From: Clostridium sp. ZS2-4
GTDB lineage: Bacteria; Bacillota; Clostridia; Clostridiales; Clostridiaceae
DNA: 64,000 nucleotides
Assembly: GCF_026719745.1 (NCBI RefSeq)
Contig: NZ_JAPPRQ010000135.1
Coordinates: forward strand, 31,856 to 95,855
Direction: 5' to 3'
Position 1 is the first letter of the stretch. Every line of letters begins with the position of its first letter. A program made the translations under genes and the position numbers. Under the pieces are notes generated by a model. The model was not told the origin of the DNA, did no database searches, and saw nothing but the letters and a program-made list of their open reading frames with translations. Below are positions 40,797-51,269 of the stretch, in pieces.

Positions 40797-41813
40797 TTAT
40801 TTATCCTTTTTTTTGTACATATTTTTTGCTTTTAAGAAATCTTTATAATTATTAGTAAAATAATGCTTTCTTTCATCTTGCAATACATAATAAATGTAGT
40901 CTGTAGTTTCAGGATTTAATGCTGCTTTAATACATGCTTTACCTGGAGAACATATAGGCCCTGGCGGAAGCCCTTTAACCTTATACGTATTATAAGGGGA
41001 TTCAATTTTTAAATCTTTTAAATATAATTTACGTCTATGCTCCCCAATAGCATATAGTACAGTGGCATCCGTCTGAAGCATCATACCTCTATCCAATCTA
41101 TTAACAAATACTGATGCGATTTTAGTTCTATCCTCATCTACTCTAGCTTCTTTCTCTATTATAGATGCAACAGTAATTAACTCTTGTAAATTGTCAATTT
41201 TCTTATTTTCCTCTTTTTCAATCTTATATAATATTTCTTGAAATCTATTTAACATCACATGGATGATCTTTTCTCCATTAGTTCCCTTTTGAAACTCATA
41301 TGTATCAGGAAATAAGTATCCCTCTAAAGCGTATTTTATATCATCTCTGTTTTTTATAAAAGAAGGCACTTTATATTCTATGCAGCTTCTAATAAACTCA
41401 TCTTTAGAAAGTATACCACTTTTACCTATTATATCAGCTATTCCTTCAATATCGCACCCTTCTGGAATTGTCACGCGAATGGAATAGTTATCACTCAATC
41501 CCTTATTCAAAATTTCTACAAATTCATTAATAGAAACACTATTAGGTATTGAGTATTTACCTTGTTTAATATTTGTATCTAGTTTCTTATTTTTAATATA
41601 GAATTTAATTAAATACTCATTTTTAATCAGCCCATTATTGTCCAATTCACTAATAATATTAAACAAAGAATCTCCTTTATGTACAAAAACTGGTACTACA
41701 CCAGTTTTTGTATTAAAAGGATGTTTTATGTGATTAGCAATTTTAAATGTTATCAAGCCTGCTATAGATAATATAGCAATTATGACTGCGGTAAATACCT
41801 TTTTATTTTTCAT
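40797..41813 (-). CDS. mltG: endolytic murein transglycosylase MltG
   Basis: MltG cuts nascent glycan strands at the membrane. A single N-terminal transmembrane helix (about 7-26) is followed by a LysM-like region and the YceG catalytic domain. The catalytic Glu lies in ASIIEKEARV near residue 218. LQTDATVLYAIG and the C-terminal YYVLQDERKHYFT are hallmarks. The 338 residues are typical. Confidence 0.94.
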   Translation of the reverse strand: MKNKKVFTAVIIAILSIAGLITFKIANHIKHPFNTKTGVVPVFVHKGDSLFNIISELDNNGLIKNEYLIKFYIKNKKLDTNIKQGKYSIPNSVSINEFVEILNKGLSDNYSIRVTIPEGCDIEGIADIIGKSGILSKDEFIRSCIEYKVPSFIKNRDDIKYALEGYLFPDTYEFQKGTNGEKIIHVMLNRFQEILYKIEKEENKKIDNLQELITVASIIEKEARVDEDRTKIASVFVNRLDRGMMLQTDATVLYAIGEHRRKLYLKDLKIESPYNTYKVKGLPPGPICSPGKACIKAALNPETTDYIYYVLQDERKHYFTNNYKDFLKAKNMYKKKDK

Positions 41814-41835
41814 GGATTCACCTCATAAAAAATAA

Positions 41836-43659
41836 TTATTTTTTTCTCGAAGCTCTCTTTCTTTCAGTAGCATCTAATATACTTTTTCTCATTCTTATAT
41901 TTTCAGGTGTTATCTCAACATATTCATCCGAAGCAATAAACTCAATGCATTGTTCCAAACTCATCTGAACTGCTGGAACAAGTTTCAACGCATCATCAGC
42001 ACCTGATGATCTTGTATTAGTTAACTGCTTTTTCTTACATACATTTACATCTATATCTTCTGCTCTTGAAGATTCTCCAGCTATCATTCCTTCATAAACT
42101 TTAGTTCCTGGTGTAATAAATAATCTACCTCTCTCTTGGGCATTAAACAACCCGTAAGTTACAGCCTCACCAGCTTCAAAAACTACAATAGAACCTCTTG
42201 TTCTCTCAGGTATATCCCCTTTATAAGGCTCATAACTATGGAATATATGATTCATTATACCATTACCTTTTGTATCAGTCATAAATTCATTTCTAAATCC
42301 TATTAATCCTCTAGCTGGTATTGTGAATTCTAATCTTGTATATCCATTAACAGCCGAAGTCATATTTACCATTTCTGCTTTTCTAGGTCCTAATTTTTCC
42401 ATAACTACTCCCATAAATTCCTCAGGCACATCAATAGTTAAATACTCAATAGGCTCAAGTTTTACACCATTCTCTTCATGAAATATAACAGATGGTTTAG
42501 ATACCTGAAATTCATATCCTTCTCTTCTCATAGTTTCAATTAAGATTGAAAGATGTAATTCTCCTCTACCACTTACTTTAAAAGAATCTGCTGAATCTGT
42601 CTCTTCAATTTTTAGACTTACATTTGTCTCTAATTCCTTAAACAGTCTATCTCTTACCTGTCTAGAAGTTACATAATCTCCTTCTTGTCCTGCTAATGGT
42701 GAGTTATTAACCATGAAATACATACTTAATGTAGGCTCATCAATATCTACAAAAGGTATGGCTTCTGGGCAAGCCGTATCAGCTATAGTCTCTCCAATAT
42801 TAACATCTGGTATACCTGCAACAGCAACTATATCACCAAGTTGTGCTTTATCTACTTCTTCCCTTTTTAATCCATTATATACATATAGATTTGAAACCTT
42901 AATATTCTTTTTAGAACCATCTCTACCTATTACAGTTATTTGTTGATTTTTAGAAATACTTCCTCTTTCAATCTTTCCTATACCAATTCTTCCTACGTAT
43001 TCATTATAATCAATTGTTGTAACTAATAGTTGAAGTGGTTTATCTAAATATCCTGTTGGAGCCTTTACATTTTTTATTATAGCGTCAAACAAAGGTTCCA
43101 TATTTTCATCTGGGTCACCTAATTCTTTCTTTGCATATCCACCTTTTGCAGATGCATATATTATTGGAAAATCAAGTTGCTCATCATCGGCTCCTAATTC
43201 AACAAACAAATCAAATACTTCATCAATAACTTCTTCTGGTCTTGCATTAGGTTTATCAATCTTGTTAATTAAAACTATAGGTTTTAAATGTAATTCTAAA
43301 GCCTTTTTTAGTACAAATTTAGTTTGAGGCATAGCACCTTCGTAAGCATCAACAACTAAAAAAACGCTATCTACCATTTTTAATACACGCTCAACCTCTC
43401 CACCAAAATCGGCATGTCCAGGTGTATCAACTATATTTATCTTAACACCATTGTATGAGACAGCCGTATTCTTAGAAAGTATTGTTATACCTCTTTCTTT
43501 CTCTAAATCATTTGAATCCATAACTCTTTCTTCTACTTTTTCATTTTCTCTAAAAACATGACTTTGCTTTAACATCGCATCTACTAAAGTAGTTTTACCA
43601 TGGTCAACATGGGCAATAATTGCAATGTTTCTTATATCGTTTCTTGTAAATAATTCCAT
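41836..43659 (-). CDS. typA: ribosome-associated GTPase TypA/BipA
   Basis: An EF-G-like translational GTPase involved in ribosome assembly and stress growth. G1 is AHVDHGKTTL, then the switch region with ERGITI, DTPGHADFGGE and NKIDKP. Domains II, III and V follow, and the C-terminal domain ends in a basic tail (ERKRASRKK). The 607 residues are typical. Confidence 0.97.
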   Translation of the reverse strand: MELFTRNDIRNIAIIAHVDHGKTTLVDAMLKQSHVFRENEKVEERVMDSNDLEKERGITILSKNTAVSYNGVKINIVDTPGHADFGGEVERVLKMVDSVFLVVDAYEGAMPQTKFVLKKALELHLKPIVLINKIDKPNARPEEVIDEVFDLFVELGADDEQLDFPIIYASAKGGYAKKELGDPDENMEPLFDAIIKNVKAPTGYLDKPLQLLVTTIDYNEYVGRIGIGKIERGSISKNQQITVIGRDGSKKNIKVSNLYVYNGLKREEVDKAQLGDIVAVAGIPDVNIGETIADTACPEAIPFVDIDEPTLSMYFMVNNSPLAGQEGDYVTSRQVRDRLFKELETNVSLKIEETDSADSFKVSGRGELHLSILIETMRREGYEFQVSKPSVIFHEENGVKLEPIEYLTIDVPEEFMGVVMEKLGPRKAEMVNMTSAVNGYTRLEFTIPARGLIGFRNEFMTDTKGNGIMNHIFHSYEPYKGDIPERTRGSIVVFEAGEAVTYGLFNAQERGRLFITPGTKVYEGMIAGESSRAEDIDVNVCKKKQLTNTRSSGADDALKLVPAVQMSLEQCIEFIASDEYVEITPENIRMRKSILDATERKRASRKK

Positions 43660-43710
43660 TTAATTTCCTCCATATTTTTACACTATATCGTAAATTATTT
43701 AATACACAAA

Positions 43711-43739
43711 TAAAAATTGGATACTTTTTAGTATCCAAT
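43711..43739 (-). terminator. intrinsic terminator between the RNase J gene and typA
   Basis: Nine-bp stem ATTGGATAC / GTATCCAAT with a 6-nt loop and a TTTTTA tail. It lies about 170 bases after the RNase J stop. Confidence 0.75.
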
Positions 43740-43909
43740 CTTACACTTATCATACTTATTCTAATATTATAAGTTTAAAAAGTCAACATTTGTAAAAAAC
43801 TTACTTTTTTTATCTAGAAAAATATCTACGTCTACAACTTCATTTAATATTTTGATTATATCTTCCCATAGTATGTCTAGATATTTCTCCTTCATAACAC
43901 CACAATCAC

Positions 43910-45577
43910 TTATATCTCCATGATTATTGGAAGTATCATTGGTTTTCTCTTAGTTTTTTCGTATAGGAACATTCTAAGAACTTCTTTTACTTTTGACTTT
44001 ATAACTGCCCATTCGGTAATGCACTTTTCTTCACACTCTCTTAAGGCATCTCTAACTATAAGTCTAGCTTCTTCCATTAAATCTTCAGACTCTCTTACAT
44101 ATACAAAACCTCTAGAAATTATATCTGGTCCTGCTATTACCTTTCCACTATCTCTAGCAATAGTAACAACTACTGTAAGTATACCATCTTGTGAAAGATG
44201 CCTTCTATCTCTTAAAACAATATTTCCAACATCACCAACACCTAGTCCATCAACAAATACCTTTCCTGATGACACAGTACCACTTTTCTTGATATATTCT
44301 CTAGTAATTTCAATCACTTCACCATTATCAGCTATAATAACGTTTTTCTCCGGTAATCCTAGCTTAACAGCCAAATCACTATGTTGTTTTAACATTCTAT
44401 ATTCTCCATGTACTGGTATGAAAAATTTAGGTTTTACAAGTGTATGCATTAATTTTAATTCCTCTTGACATGCATGCCCTGAAACGTGAACATCTGCAAG
44501 TGCTTCATATATAACATTGGCACCTTGTTTAAACAACTGGTTAATTACCTTTGAAACTAATTTCTCGTTTCCAGGTATGGGAGTTGCTGAAATAATTACC
44601 ATATCTCCCTTAACGATATTAACTTTTTTATGATCAGAAGATGCCATTCTAGAAAGAGCAGACATTGGCTCTCCTTGGCTTCCTGTAGTGATAATAGTAA
44701 TCTTATTGTTAGGATATTTTTTAATATCATCTATACTGATTAAAGTTCCCTCTTCATATTTCAGGTAACCAAGTTCTGATGCAACATTAACAATATTCTC
44801 CATGCTTCTGCCTGAAACTGCAACTTTTTTTCCAAATTTAGATGATGCAGAAATTATTTGCTGAATTCTATGAACATTTGAAGCAAAAGTAGCAACTATT
44901 ATTCTACCGTCTGCTTTTGAAAATATATTTTCAAAAGCTTCCCCAACAGTTCTTTCAGACATGGTGTAACCAGCTCTTTCAACATTTGTACTATCAGCCA
45001 TCATAACTATAACACCTTTTTTACCTAATTCAGCAAATCTAGCCAAGTCAGCAACCTGACCATCAATAGGTGTATAGTCAATTTTAAAGTCCCCTGTATG
45101 TAGAATAATACCTAGAGGTGTATGAATAGCTATTGCAACTGAATCAGCAATACTATGACTAGTTCTAATAAATTCAATAGACATATTTTCAAGTTTAACT
45201 ATATCTTTAGGTTGTATTTTACATAGTTTACTAGAACTTAAAAGTCCATTTTCTTTTAATCGATTCTCTACTATGCCTAAAGTTAGTTTTGTTCCGTATA
45301 CTGGTACATTCAATTCTTTTAAAACATAAGGCAGAGCACCGATGTGATCTTCATGTCCATGAGTTAAAAATATACCTTTAATTTTCGCACTATTTTTAAC
45401 CAAATACCCTACATCCGGTATAACCACATCGATACCTAACATCTCATCATCTGGAAAACTAAGTCCGCAATCAATAACCACTATTTCATTTTTGTATTCA
45501 ATAGCTGTTAGATTCTTACCTACTTCGTTCAACCCACCTAAAGGAATAATATTTATTTTATCTTTTTCTCTTCTCAA
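43910..45577 (-). CDS. rnjA: ribonuclease J
   Basis: A metallo-beta-lactamase/beta-CASP ribonuclease with 5'-3' exo- and endonuclease activity for mRNA turnover and rRNA processing. The zinc motif HGHEDHIGAL lies near residue 74. The beta-CASP part includes ADSTNVERAG and VHVSGHACQEEL. The C-terminal domain closes the 555-residue protein. J1 and J2 cannot be told apart from sequence alone; I see only this copy. Confidence 0.94.
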   Translation of the reverse strand: MRREKDKINIIPLGGLNEVGKNLTAIEYKNEIVVIDCGLSFPDDEMLGIDVVIPDVGYLVKNSAKIKGIFLTHGHEDHIGALPYVLKELNVPVYGTKLTLGIVENRLKENGLLSSSKLCKIQPKDIVKLENMSIEFIRTSHSIADSVAIAIHTPLGIILHTGDFKIDYTPIDGQVADLARFAELGKKGVIVMMADSTNVERAGYTMSERTVGEAFENIFSKADGRIIVATFASNVHRIQQIISASSKFGKKVAVSGRSMENIVNVASELGYLKYEEGTLISIDDIKKYPNNKITIITTGSQGEPMSALSRMASSDHKKVNIVKGDMVIISATPIPGNEKLVSKVINQLFKQGANVIYEALADVHVSGHACQEELKLMHTLVKPKFFIPVHGEYRMLKQHSDLAVKLGLPEKNVIIADNGEVIEITREYIKKSGTVSSGKVFVDGLGVGDVGNIVLRDRRHLSQDGILTVVVTIARDSGKVIAGPDIISRGFVYVRESEDLMEEARLIVRDALRECEEKCITEWAVIKSKVKEVLRMFLYEKTKRKPMILPIIMEI

Positions 45578-45626
45578 TACCCTACCCTCCTTTTTTATTT
45601 TTTAGTTAACAAGTATTGTAATTAAT

Positions 45627-46085
45627 TTATTTTAATTTTTTAAAACATTCATCACAAATTCCAAAAAATTTAACACTATGGTTTTCTATTTTAAATTTAT
45701 ATTTCTCTTCAACCTTTTTTTCTATTGAATCAAGCAAGTCACCTTCTACTTCAATAACATTTCCACATTTAGTACATATCAAATGGTGATGTTGATGTAT
45801 CTCATCTTCATTGACTAGTTCATATCTATTACATCCATCATCAAGATTTAATTTATAAATTACACCAATTTCCTCCAATAACTGAATAGTTCTATATACT
45901 GTCGCTAAACCAATTTCAGGACACTCTACTTTTACAAGATCATATAATTCTTCAGCAGTAAGATGATTTCCTTTTTTTTCAATGACCTTATTTACTATAG
46001 CTCTCCTTTGTGGTGTCAATTTATAACCTTTCAACTTTAATTTTTCTTTTATTTTTTCAATCTGTGTTGGAGATACTTTAGACAT
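45627..46085 (-). CDS. fur: ferric uptake regulator Fur
   Basis: An iron-responsive repressor of the Fur family. The DNA-binding part has KLTPQRRAIV and the recognition helix PEIGLATVYRTIQLL. Metal ligands include HQHHHLIC and two CxxC structural zinc sites (CTKCG, CDEC). It is closer to Fur than to PerR or Zur by the PEIGLATVYRT stretch, though the call between them is not absolute. I start at the second ATG, seven bases after GAGG. A Fur-box-like sequence lies over its promoter. Confidence 0.88.
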   Translation of the reverse strand: MSKVSPTQIEKIKEKLKLKGYKLTPQRRAIVNKVIEKKGNHLTAEELYDLVKVECPEIGLATVYRTIQLLEEIGVIYKLNLDDGCNRYELVNEDEIHQHHHLICTKCGNVIEVEGDLLDSIEKKVEEKYKFKIENHSVKFFGICDECFKKLK

Positions 46086-46142
46086 CATAAAACCTCACTT
46101 TTAATAAACATGCTCACTATTTCAAGATTTACATCTACATTT

Positions 46143-46171
46143 AGTTTAATATTATTTTATAGTTTTGTCAA
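46143..46171 (-). promoter_or_regulatory. fur promoter
   Basis: TTGACA (46166-46171), 17-base spacer, TAAACT (46143-46148), about 55 bases before the fur start. Confidence 0.65.
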
Positions 46172-46172
46172 T

Positions 46173-46187
46173 TGATAATCATTATTG
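46173..46187. promoter_or_regulatory. Fur-box-like operator upstream of fur
   Basis: TGATAAT-C-ATTATTG matches the 7-1-7 Fur box (TGATAAT-N-ATTATCA) at 12 of 14 arm positions and abuts the -35 hexamer. Autoregulation is inferred. Confidence 0.6.
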
Positions 46188-46204
46188 AATTCCATACTAG
46201 TTGC

Positions 46205-46456
46205 TTAATTTTGTGCATCTCTTTCTAAACTTAAAGTTTCATATGCTTCTGTAACCATTCTAAATTCTTCATCATCTTCTATAGTTACAAAAGTATCCTC
46301 ATCTATTCTGAAAGCTATAGCTTCATATTCCTCATCTTCTACTGGAGTAACTATTACATATTTTTTATCTTCTATATCAAATTTCATTATTAATTCAAAT
46401 TCAACTTCATTATTATCTTCATCTCTTAATACGATTGTATTAAAATCATTTTCCAT
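46205..46456 (-). CDS. DUF1292 (YrzB-like) protein
   Basis: An 83-residue acidic protein of the DUF1292 family: NDFNTIVLRDEDNNEVEFEL at the N-terminus, then KYVIVTPVEDEEYEAIAFRI. No catalytic motif is visible. It sits in the conserved ireB-ruvX-DUF1292 cluster between alaS and fur. The function is unknown. Confidence 0.88.
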   Translation of the reverse strand: MENDFNTIVLRDEDNNEVEFELIMKFDIEDKKYVIVTPVEDEEYEAIAFRIDEDTFVTIEDDEEFRMVTEAYETLSLERDAQN

Positions 46457-46472
46457 TGTTATCGCTCCCTTA

Positions 46473-46880
46473 TTATAAACTATCTAAATATCCCTGTAAA
46501 ATATACACTGCAGCCATCTTGTCGACTATTTTTTTTCGCTTAGCTCTAGACAAATCAGCTTCAAGCATTGCTCTATGCGCGGCTGCGGTAGTAAGTCTTT
46601 CATCCCACATTTTTAATGGCATTTCTATATTTTGTTTTATTATTTCACAAAACTCAATAACTTTTTCTCCTTGAACACCTATTGTACCATTCATATTTTT
46701 AGGCAACCCACAAACTATAGTTTCTACACCATACTCTGCACATATTTTACTTAATTCTTGTATATCATAGTCTATATTCCTTCTCCTAATTGTAGTTATT
46801 CCTTGAGCAGTAAATCCTAATGGATCACTTACTGCAACTCCAATTGTTTTATCCCCAACATCTAAGCCTAAGATTCTCAT
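46473..46880 (-). CDS. ruvX: Holliday-junction resolvase-like protein RuvX/YqgF
   Basis: A 135-residue RNase H-fold protein. The catalytic acidic residue sits in [12 protein letters not shown], and DERLTT and [10 protein letters not shown] are conserved. The family is linked to 16S rRNA 5'-end processing as well as recombination. It follows ireB, with DUF1292 17 bases after. Confidence 0.94.
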   Translation of the reverse strand: MRILGLDVGDKTIGVAVSDPLGFTAQGITTIRRRNIDYDIQELSKICAEYGVETIVCGLPKNMNGTIGVQGEKVIEFCEIIKQNIEMPLKMWDERLTTAAAHRAMLEADLSRAKRKKIVDKMAAVYILQGYLDSL

Positions 46881-46914
46881 AAAGCTTCTCCTTGTATATT
46901 ATGTGTAATGTTAA

Positions 46915-46944
46915 AATAAAAATGCCCAAAAGGGCATTTTTATT
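46915..46944 (-). terminator. intrinsic terminator after ireB
   Basis: Stem AAAAATGCCC / GGGCATTTTT with a 4-nt loop. It overlaps the ireB stop, so ruvX may need its own promoter or read-through. Confidence 0.88.
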
Positions 46945-47191
46945 TAATTGATAAATAAGCTTTCAGAACCTCTTCAAGAATTTCATCTCTTTCTAATTTT
47001 CTTATCAGTGCTCTAGCTCCATTATAATTAGTAATATAAGTAGGATCCCCCGAAATCAAGTATCCAACTAATTGATTAAGAGGATTATATCCTTTCTCTT
47101 CCAAAGAATGATTTACTTGATTTAAAATTGTTCTTGTTAAATCTTTTTTATTTTTTTGAATGTCGAATTGCATAGTATTTTCGTTGTTCAT
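46940..47191 (-). CDS. ireB: IreB family regulatory phosphoprotein (DUF965)
   Basis: An 83-residue IreB protein. The conserved core [20 protein letters not shown] and the later [14 protein letters not shown] are clear (given in parts). In Enterococcus faecalis IreB is a Thr substrate of the PrkC homologue IreK, and it limits cephalosporin resistance. The corresponding N-terminal Thr region (NENTMQF) is present. PrkC itself is at the left end of this window. Confidence 0.9.
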   Translation of the reverse strand: MNNENTMQFDIQKNKKDLTRTILNQVNHSLEEKGYNPLNQLVGYLISGDPTYITNYNGARALIRKLERDEILEEVLKAYLSIK

Positions 47192-47278
47192 AACTGCTTC
47201 ACCTCTCTTTTTAGATATGCAGTTCAGAATACTTATTTACTTTAAGCTTATTATAAACTAAATCTAATAAAAAGTATA

Positions 47279-49918
47279 CTATTTTACTAAATCTTCCATA
47301 ATTTTTCCAACATATTTTATTGCTTCATCAAGTTTTTTAGGGTTTTTACCTCCAGCTTGCGCCATATCTGGCCTTCCACCACCGCCGCCGCCAGCTATTT
47401 TGGCAACTTCTTTTACAATTTTACCACAATGAACACCTTTAGCCAAAATATCTTTTGTAGCCACTGCAATAAACTGAACTTTTTCTCCACTTGTACTTCC
47501 AAGAACAACTAGACCACTGCCCATTTTATCCTTAATCTTATCAGCTAAATCTCTTAAGGCATCTCCATCTATGTCCTTTAATGTTGCTGCAGTATATTTT
47601 ACACCATTTATTTCTTTAACATTTTCCAATATTTCATTTTCTGAACCACTTGCAAGCTTAGCTTTCAATCCAGTAATTTCTTTATCTTTATCTTTTAGCT
47701 CATTTAATTGTTGAGTTAATTTATTAAGTATTTCTTTTTCTGAACACTTAAGAGTTTGAGCAATTTCTTTTAAAATTTCATTTTTCTTATCTACAAATCT
47801 CAATGCGTTTTCTCCTGTTACAGCTTCTATTCTTCTTATTCCAGCAGCAATTCCACTTTCAGATAAAATTTTAAATAATCCTATCTTACCAGAATTATTA
47901 ATATGTGTTCCACCACAAAGTTCTGTACTGAAATCGCCTATATTTACAACTCTAACTTTATTTCCATATTTTTCATCAAATAGAGCTATCGCTCCTGATT
48001 CTCTTGCTTCTTCTAAGGTCATAGTTTTAGTATCAACATCATGAATTTCCATTATTTCTTTATTTACAAGATCTTCAATTTGTTTTATCTCTTCTTGAGT
48101 AACCGCTGTAAAATGTGTGAAGTCAAATCTTAATCTTTCCTCATCAACATATGATCCTGATTGATTAACATGATCTCCAATTACTTCACGTAGCGCTGCA
48201 TGAAGTATATGTGTAGCACTATGATTTTTTGCAATATTTTCTCTTCTCTTTTCATCAACCTTAAGTGTTACCTCTTCTTCCAAACTTATACTGCCCTTTT
48301 GTACCTCTACAAAATGAACTATTTTTCCTCCAATATTCTTTTTGCAATCTTGAACCTTAGCAATAAAGGCGTCAGTATAAATTGTACCTTTGTCACCTAT
48401 CTGTCCTCCCATTTCAGCATAGAAAGGTGTAACTTCTGTAACAATAATACCTTTTTCTCCTTCTCCAATAGAAGATGCAAATTCATCTTCTTTAATTATA
48501 GACATAACTTTAGAATTTAATTCTAAATTATTATACCCATCAAATGTAGTTTCAATTTCAGCAGGTATTGTATCAAGAACCCCTACATCTGTTCCCATAT
48601 AAGTACTTTTTTCTCTTGCTGCTCTTGCTCTTTCTCTTTGCATTTTCATTTCTTCATTGAATCCATCTAAATCTACACTTATTTCTTTTTCTTCCAAAAT
48701 CTCCTGTGTTAACTCAACTGGAAATCCATATGTATCATATAATTTAAATACTTTATCTCCAGATAATATTTTTTTATTTTCCTTTTGAATTTCACCTATA
48801 TAGCTTACTAGTATTTCCATTCCTGAATCTATAGTTTCACTAAATCTTTCTTCTTCTATAGATATAATTTTTTTAATGTAATCCTTTTTTTCTTTAATTT
48901 CTGAATAAGCAACTACTGAATTTTCCACTACAGTATCTACTATTTTATTCAAAAAAACATCTTTTATTCCAAGAAGTCTACCATGTCTTGCAGCTCTTCT
49001 AAGCAATCTTCTTAGAACATATCCTCTACCTTCATTAGAAGGAAGAACGCCATCACTTATCATGAATGTAACACTTCTAATGTGATCTGTTATTATTCTA
49101 AGAGAAATATCTTTAGTTCTATTTTCTCCATACTTAGTTCCTGCTAATTCCGATGTTTTATCAAGAACGCTTTTTATAGTATCTACTTCAAAAATAGTAT
49201 CTACGCCCTGCATAATTGTAGCCATTCTTTCAAGTCCCATACCTGTATCAATATTAGGAAACTGTAATCTATTATAATTTCCATCTTCATCTTTATCAAA
49301 TTGTGTGAAAACCAAATTCCAAAATTCAACAGCTCTATCTGCATCTGATTTTTCAACAAAATCTTCAGCTGATACTATTTCTCCCTCATCTTTATAAAAA
49401 TGTATTTCAGAACATGGTCCACAAGGACCAACTCCATGTTCCCAGAAGTTATCTTCTTTACCTAACCTAAATATATGTTTAGGATTAACATCTGTCTTTG
49501 AAGTCCATAATTCATAAGCCTCATCATCATCTAAGTATATAGTTACATATAGTTTTTCTTTTGGTAATTTCAAAACTTCTGTAACAAATTCCCATGCCCA
49601 AGGAATAACTTCATTTTTGAAATAATCTCCAAAAGAAAAATTTCCAAGCATCTCAAAGAAAGTACCATGTCTTGAAGTCTTTCCTACATTTTCAATGTCT
49701 CCAGTTCTTATGCATTTTTGGCATGTTGTAATTCTTTTTCTCGGCGGAGTTTGCAGTCCTGTGAAATAAGGTTTTAAAGGTGCCATTCCTGCATTTATTA
49801 GCAATAAACTTTTATCATTTTTAGGAACTAATGAGAAACTATCTAATCTTAAATGTTCCTTACTTTCAAAAAATTTCAAATACGCTTCTCTTATCTGGTT
49901 TAATCCCATCTTTTCCAT
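47279..49918 (-). CDS. alaS: alanyl-tRNA synthetase
   Basis: Charges tRNA-Ala. The class II catalytic core opens with [14 protein letters not shown] and contains [11 protein letters not shown] and [14 protein letters not shown]. The editing domain has [12 protein letters not shown] and the CGGTHI zinc ligands. The C-terminal DHHA1 part carries glycine-rich [16 protein letters not shown] start at [10 protein letters not shown], 8 bases after GGAGG, giving 879 residues; upstream in-frame ATGs lie in the T-box terminator. A T-box with an Ala specifier controls it. Confidence 0.97.
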   Translation of the reverse strand: MEKMGLNQIREAYLKFFESKEHLRLDSFSLVPKNDKSLLLINAGMAPLKPYFTGLQTPPRKRITTCQKCIRTGDIENVGKTSRHGTFFEMLGNFSFGDYFKNEVIPWAWEFVTEVLKLPKEKLYVTIYLDDDEAYELWTSKTDVNPKHIFRLGKEDNFWEHGVGPCGPCSEIHFYKDEGEIVSAEDFVEKSDADRAVEFWNLVFTQFDKDEDGNYNRLQFPNIDTGMGLERMATIMQGVDTIFEVDTIKSVLDKTSELAGTKYGENRTKDISLRIITDHIRSVTFMISDGVLPSNEGRGYVLRRLLRRAARHGRLLGIKDVFLNKIVDTVVENSVVAYSEIKEKKDYIKKIISIEEERFSETIDSGMEILVSYIGEIQKENKKILSGDKVFKLYDTYGFPVELTQEILEEKEISVDLDGFNEEMKMQRERARAAREKSTYMGTDVGVLDTIPAEIETTFDGYNNLELNSKVMSIIKEDEFASSIGEGEKGIIVTEVTPFYAEMGGQIGDKGTIYTDAFIAKVQDCKKNIGGKIVHFVEVQKGSISLEEEVTLKVDEKRRENIAKNHSATHILHAALREVIGDHVNQSGSYVDEERLRFDFTHFTAVTQEEIKQIEDLVNKEIMEIHDVDTKTMTLEEARESGAIALFDEKYGNKVRVVNIGDFSTELCGGTHINNSGKIGLFKILSESGIAAGIRRIEAVTGENALRFVDKKNEILKEIAQTLKCSEKEILNKLTQQLNELKDKDKEITGLKAKLASGSENEILENVKEINGVKYTAATLKDIDGDALRDLADKIKDKMGSGLVVLGSTSGEKVQFIAVATKDILAKGVHCGKIVKEVAKIAGGGGGGRPDMAQAGGKNPKKLDEAIKYVGKIMEDLVK

Positions 49919-49957
49919 TTTCATTTCCTCCATACTCAATACTAATTTTTTGTAAAA

Positions 49958-49999
49958 CAAAAAACTCTCATTCCTTACAAGTAAGGGACGAAAGTTTTT
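49958..49999 (-). terminator. T-box terminator of alaS
   Basis: Stem AACTTTCGTCCCTTAC / GTAAGGAATGAGAGTT with few mismatches, followed by a T6 run. It sits just after the T-box motif. Confidence 0.9.
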
Positions 50000-50150
50000 C
50001 CGCGGTACCACCCTAATTATATATAACACTATATATCACTCAAAAATAACGGCTCTTAGATAGCTTCAATATCTGTTTTAAGAAGTTTACACCATCCACT
50101 TCCTCTCTGAATAAAACACAATATTTACTCATTCTCGTCACTGCCTTATA
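49958..50150 (-). promoter_or_regulatory. T-box leader of alaS (Ala specifier)
   Basis: The 14-base T-box motif AGGGTGGTACCGCG (50001-50014, minus strand) is exact. The Stem I region runs from about 50149, and GCT in GAAGCTATC (50062-50064) is the likely specifier, an alanine codon. Uncharged tRNA-Ala would prevent the terminator from forming. Confidence 0.93.
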
Positions 50151-50176
50151 TATTCATTTGTAATTACGATATAATG

Positions 50177-50205
50177 ATTATAAGAAAAAATAGTATTTAT
50201 GTCAA
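50177..50205 (-). promoter_or_regulatory. SigA promoter of alaS
   Basis: Perfect TTGACA (50200-50205), 17-base spacer and TATAAT (50177-50182), ending about 27 bases upstream of Stem I. The -35 overlaps the inverted repeat 50199-50228. Confidence 0.88.
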
Positions 50206-50234
50206 TATAATAACTATAATATTGACATAATATA

Positions 50235-51269
50235 TCAAAATAAATAATAATTTAAATCTTCATATATAACTTTAATTATAACACTTATAGGTACAGCTAA
50301 AACCATTCCTAAAAATCCCCCAACTTTCTCACCTATAAGCAAAATTATTATAACCCCTACAGGATGTATGCTCACACTATCTCCTGTAACTTTAGGTGAA
50401 ATTATATTTCCCTCTACAAATTGAATTACATACAACCATGCTGTAGCATATAAAGCGGTTTTAGGTGATGTCAAAAAAGCTACTAGAATGCACGGTATTG
50501 CTCCAAATATTGGACCAAAATAAGGTATAATATTAAAGACTCCATTTAGTATAGATAAAATAACTGGAAATTTTACTCCTACAAATATTAATATTGCGAA
50601 TGTTACCATAGTTATAAGTGTACATAACAAAAACTGACTTACTATGTATCTTCCTAAAATTTTATCTATATCCTTATTTATTTTCTTTATTATTTCTCTA
50701 CTTTTTAATGGACATAAAAGTAAAACTTTACCTTTTAAATACTCACTATCACACAAAAAATAATATACAATTATGGGAATTATAAAATATGCTAATATAT
50801 TCTCACTAATTTCAGCTCCAAATTCCAATATTTTATTAAATAAACTTATAAAACTTTTATTAATCTTACTATTAACTGCGTTAAAAAGAGTATATATTAT
50901 TTTATTATTACCTGTTGGTTTTAATCTATGGTACAAGCTTTCAAAATATTTGCCGAATTCTTCAATGGTATTACCTATATTTGAACTTTCTTTCAATATT
51001 GACGGTACTAAAATTGTAAAAATAATAATAATCCCCAGAAATAACCCTGATATAAGTAATGCTGCAGAATATTTAGGTTTTATCCCTTTTTTAATCAGTA
51101 TTTTTTGAAGTGGTTTTAGACTATACGCTATAATAAATGATATTAATAATAGAGAAATTATTTCTTTTAATATGGATATCCTTGAAATAATAAAAATACA
51201 ACTCACGATTATAAATAAATATACTGCATTTTTTATTGATTTATTTTTTAAACTTCTATTTAGCTTCAT
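50235..51269 (-). CDS. AI-2E family transporter
   Basis: A polytopic membrane protein of 344 residues in the AI-2E/UPF0118 family. About eight hydrophobic segments are seen, with IIPYFGPIFGAIPC and the C-terminal GVIIILLIGEKVGGFLGM as family marks. Members export signals or act as Na+/H+ antiporters, so the substrate is open. It is coupled to the upstream PRC-barrel gene by an ATGA overlap. Confidence 0.88.
   Translation of the reverse strand: MKLNRSLKNKSIKNAVYLFIIVSCIFIISRISILKEIISLLLISFIIAYSLKPLQKILIKKGIKPKYSAALLISGLFLGIIIIFTILVPSILKESSNIGNTIEEFGKYFESLYHRLKPTGNNKIIYTLFNAVNSKINKSFISLFNKILEFGAEISENILAYFIIPIIVYYFLCDSEYLKGKVLLLCPLKSREIIKKINKDIDKILGRYIVSQFLLCTLITMVTFAILIFVGVKFPVILSILNGVFNIIPYFGPIFGAIPCILVAFLTSPKTALYATAWLYVIQFVEGNIISPKVTGDSVSIHPVGVIIILLIGEKVGGFLGMVLAVPISVIIKVIYEDLNYYLF

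Noticed and set aside
43920..44468. Long plus-strand frame (182 codons) opposite the RNase J gene
   Set aside because: It is antisense to a strongly conserved gene and is serine/leucine-rich, as expected of a shadow frame.
48200..48520. 106-codon plus-strand frame opposite alaS
   Set aside because: Antisense shadow; composition (Phe, Cys, Asn-rich) is not protein-like.
50222..50250. Rightward promoter TTGACA...TAATAA
   Set aside because: The -10 is poor, and it would only make antisense RNA to the AI-2E transporter gene.
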